Shown piece after piece: positions 14,376 to 14,876 of a stretch of 14,876 nt of DNA; the stretch's first letter is position 1, and each line of letters begins with the position of its first letter. Source of the stretch: Oscillospiraceae bacterium (GTDB lineage Bacteria > Bacillota > Clostridia > UMGS1840 > HGM11507); the NCBI GenBank assembly GCA_015068525.1, contig SVKJ01000027.1, positions 1-14,876 of the forward strand. The letters run 5' to 3'. Both the position numbers and the translations under genes were made by a program. The notes below the pieces were generated by a model. The model was given only the letters and a program-made list of their open reading frames with translations. It ran no database searches and was not told the DNA's origin.

Positions 14376-14556
14376 GGGACAACACAGGAAAACCCGTAAA
14401 ATAGGGCGTTTCTGGTGTTTGCCCAATTTCATTGACCAAGGATTTGGGTGTATCATGCGCGTGGTACGAAGAAAAAACGAAGTTTTTCAAGGAGGAACCA
14501 CAAAAACCTGTCACACGAAAGCCGACTGGGATTAGCTAACCCGGCCGGTTTTTCTT
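14376..14556 (+). ncRNA. Putative structured RNA or attenuator leader
   Basis: A region of about 180 bases between an extended -10 and a strong terminator with no convincing coding frame. Visible stems are: (a) GGG-AACAC-GAAA-CCC (14376-14395) pairing with GGG-TTTC-GTGTT-CCC (14404-14424) through small internal loops; (b) 14450-14456 with 14461-14467 around a GCGC loop; (c) GAAAAA/TTTTTC (14471-14488). AAGGAGG (14489-14495) follows stem (c) with no start codon at working distance. The final terminator stem closes the region. It could be a noncoding RNA of the element or the attenuated leader of the gene at 14678. It matches no RNA class I can name. Confidence 0.4.
14518..14556 (+). terminator. 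Rho-independent terminator in the element leader
   Basis: CCGACTGGG (14522-14530) pairs with CCCGGCCGG (14540-14548) with one mismatch and one wobble. It is extended by AAAG/TTTT and followed by TTTTTCTTTT. It lies 120 bases before the next gene, so it can separate or attenuate transcription. Confidence 0.75.
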
Positions 14557-14586
14557 TTACCACTTTTTATATCTATATCATAAATT

Positions 14587-14644
14587 CAGTATAACATAAA
14601 AAGTTTATACTGTCTGCAAATCCGAAAAAAATTTACGATTTGCA
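14587..14644. repeat. Two inverted repeats upstream of the element gene
   Basis: CAGTATAA (14587-14594) and TTATACTG (14605-14612) are exact complements around ten bases. TGCAAATC (14615-14622) and GATTTGCA (14637-14644) are exact complements around fourteen. They sit side by side in the 120 bases before the element gene and could be operators, recombinase arm sites or hairpins; the sequence does not decide. Confidence 0.5.
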
Positions 14645-14677
14645 CAAAACAAATAAAAACAGAAAGGATTGTTCGCT

Positions 14678-14876
14678 ATGAAGTGCTTAATGAAGTACAA
14701 TTGGGTAAAGCTCCCCCGAACTACCCCACCGATGGGCAAGGGCTTAATGGGTTCTTGGACGAAGCTTGCATCCCGTGCAGCATTTCGTAAAGGACAAGCC
14801 GAGTATTGCGGTCATATTAATTCTGTAAACGCTGGAGAATGGTCTGGAGGCGTTGTCGGCGTAAAGAGTATTCTTG
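14678..14876 (+). CDS. Unassigned mobile-element protein, N-terminal 66 residues (partial)
   Basis: Reads from ATG at 14678 to the window edge without a stop, with AAAGGA (14663-14668) nine bases upstream. It begins MKCLMKYNWVKLPR and continues GKGLMGSWTKLASRAAFRKG, then YCGHINSV and WSGGVVGVKSIL. From memory, similar starts belong to uncharacterised proteins encoded in integrative elements of gut Clostridia, but I cannot name the family or function. The stretch is basic and has no signal peptide, which fits a cytoplasmic, possibly nucleic-acid-binding protein. Codon use is richer in G and C than in the chromosomal genes here, supporting recent transfer. Confidence 0.7.
   Translation, partial: MKCLMKYNWVKLPRTTPPMGKGLMGSWTKLASRAAFRKGQAEYCGHINSVNAGEWSGGVVGVKSIL

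Larger units (their letters stand above)
14363..14876 (+). mobile_element. Left end of an inserted element within spoIVB
   Basis: From the codon after the spoIVB QGM motif, sequence unrelated to spoIVB begins and runs to the window edge. It is visibly richer in G and C than the flanking genes, and contains an RNA-like leader, a GC-rich terminator, inverted repeats and the start of a new gene. No integrase, transposase or right end is visible, so the class of element (integrative element, prophage or other) and the exact boundary base are unknown. Confidence 0.6.

Overview
The window is low-GC, spore-former-type Firmicutes DNA. Strong AAGGAG/GGAGG ribosome-binding sites, SLH-domain surface proteins, the sporulation protease gene spoIVB and the [FeFe]-hydrogenase maturase gene hydE together suggest an anaerobic Clostridia member, possibly from the gut. 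No species can be assigned. Most of it is ordinary chromosome; the last ~500 bases are the left end of something inserted.

Layout. (1) 1-3260: hexuronate catabolism, with uxaA (cut by the window edge) and uxaB on the minus strand and a divergent AraC-family regulator. The control region between uxaB and the regulator carries three phased TGAC sites. (2) 3261-3927: an AT-rich non-coding stretch with a duplicated 60-bp repeat and terminator copies, then a minus-strand tRNA-Met(CAU) with its own promoter and terminator. (3) 3928-6960: rsmA, mnmA and hydE in a tight plus-strand run ending at a perfect 17-bp hairpin. (4) 6961-9631: a minus-strand unit of an SLH/DUF4358 secreted protein, a DHHW/AlgX-like SGNH domain and the tRNA dehydratase gene tcdA. 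(5) 9646-12363: gap and guaB on the minus strand. (6) 12364-14362: dusB and a spoIVB cut off just before its catalytic serine. (7) 14363-14876: higher-GC foreign DNA with a structured RNA-like leader, a strong terminator, inverted repeats and the start of an unassigned gene.

Two observations stand out. First, the SLH/DUF4358 reading frame stops directly after a perfect A_AAA_AAC slippery heptamer. Seven nucleotides later a 10-bp stem begins, and the -1 frame runs open straight into the DHHW domain, which has no signal peptide or ribosome-binding site of its own. This is what a programmed -1 frameshift that makes a surface-anchored SLH-DUF4358-SGNH fusion would look like. Second, spoIVB is split at the codon before the SGSP motif by an element whose left end is in the window. 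This is either a sporulation-gene intervening element or a plain inactivation.

The window is also rich in RNA-maturation genes (rsmA, mnmA, tcdA, dusB, a tRNA). All calls come from reading the sequence and from family knowledge; no searches were run.
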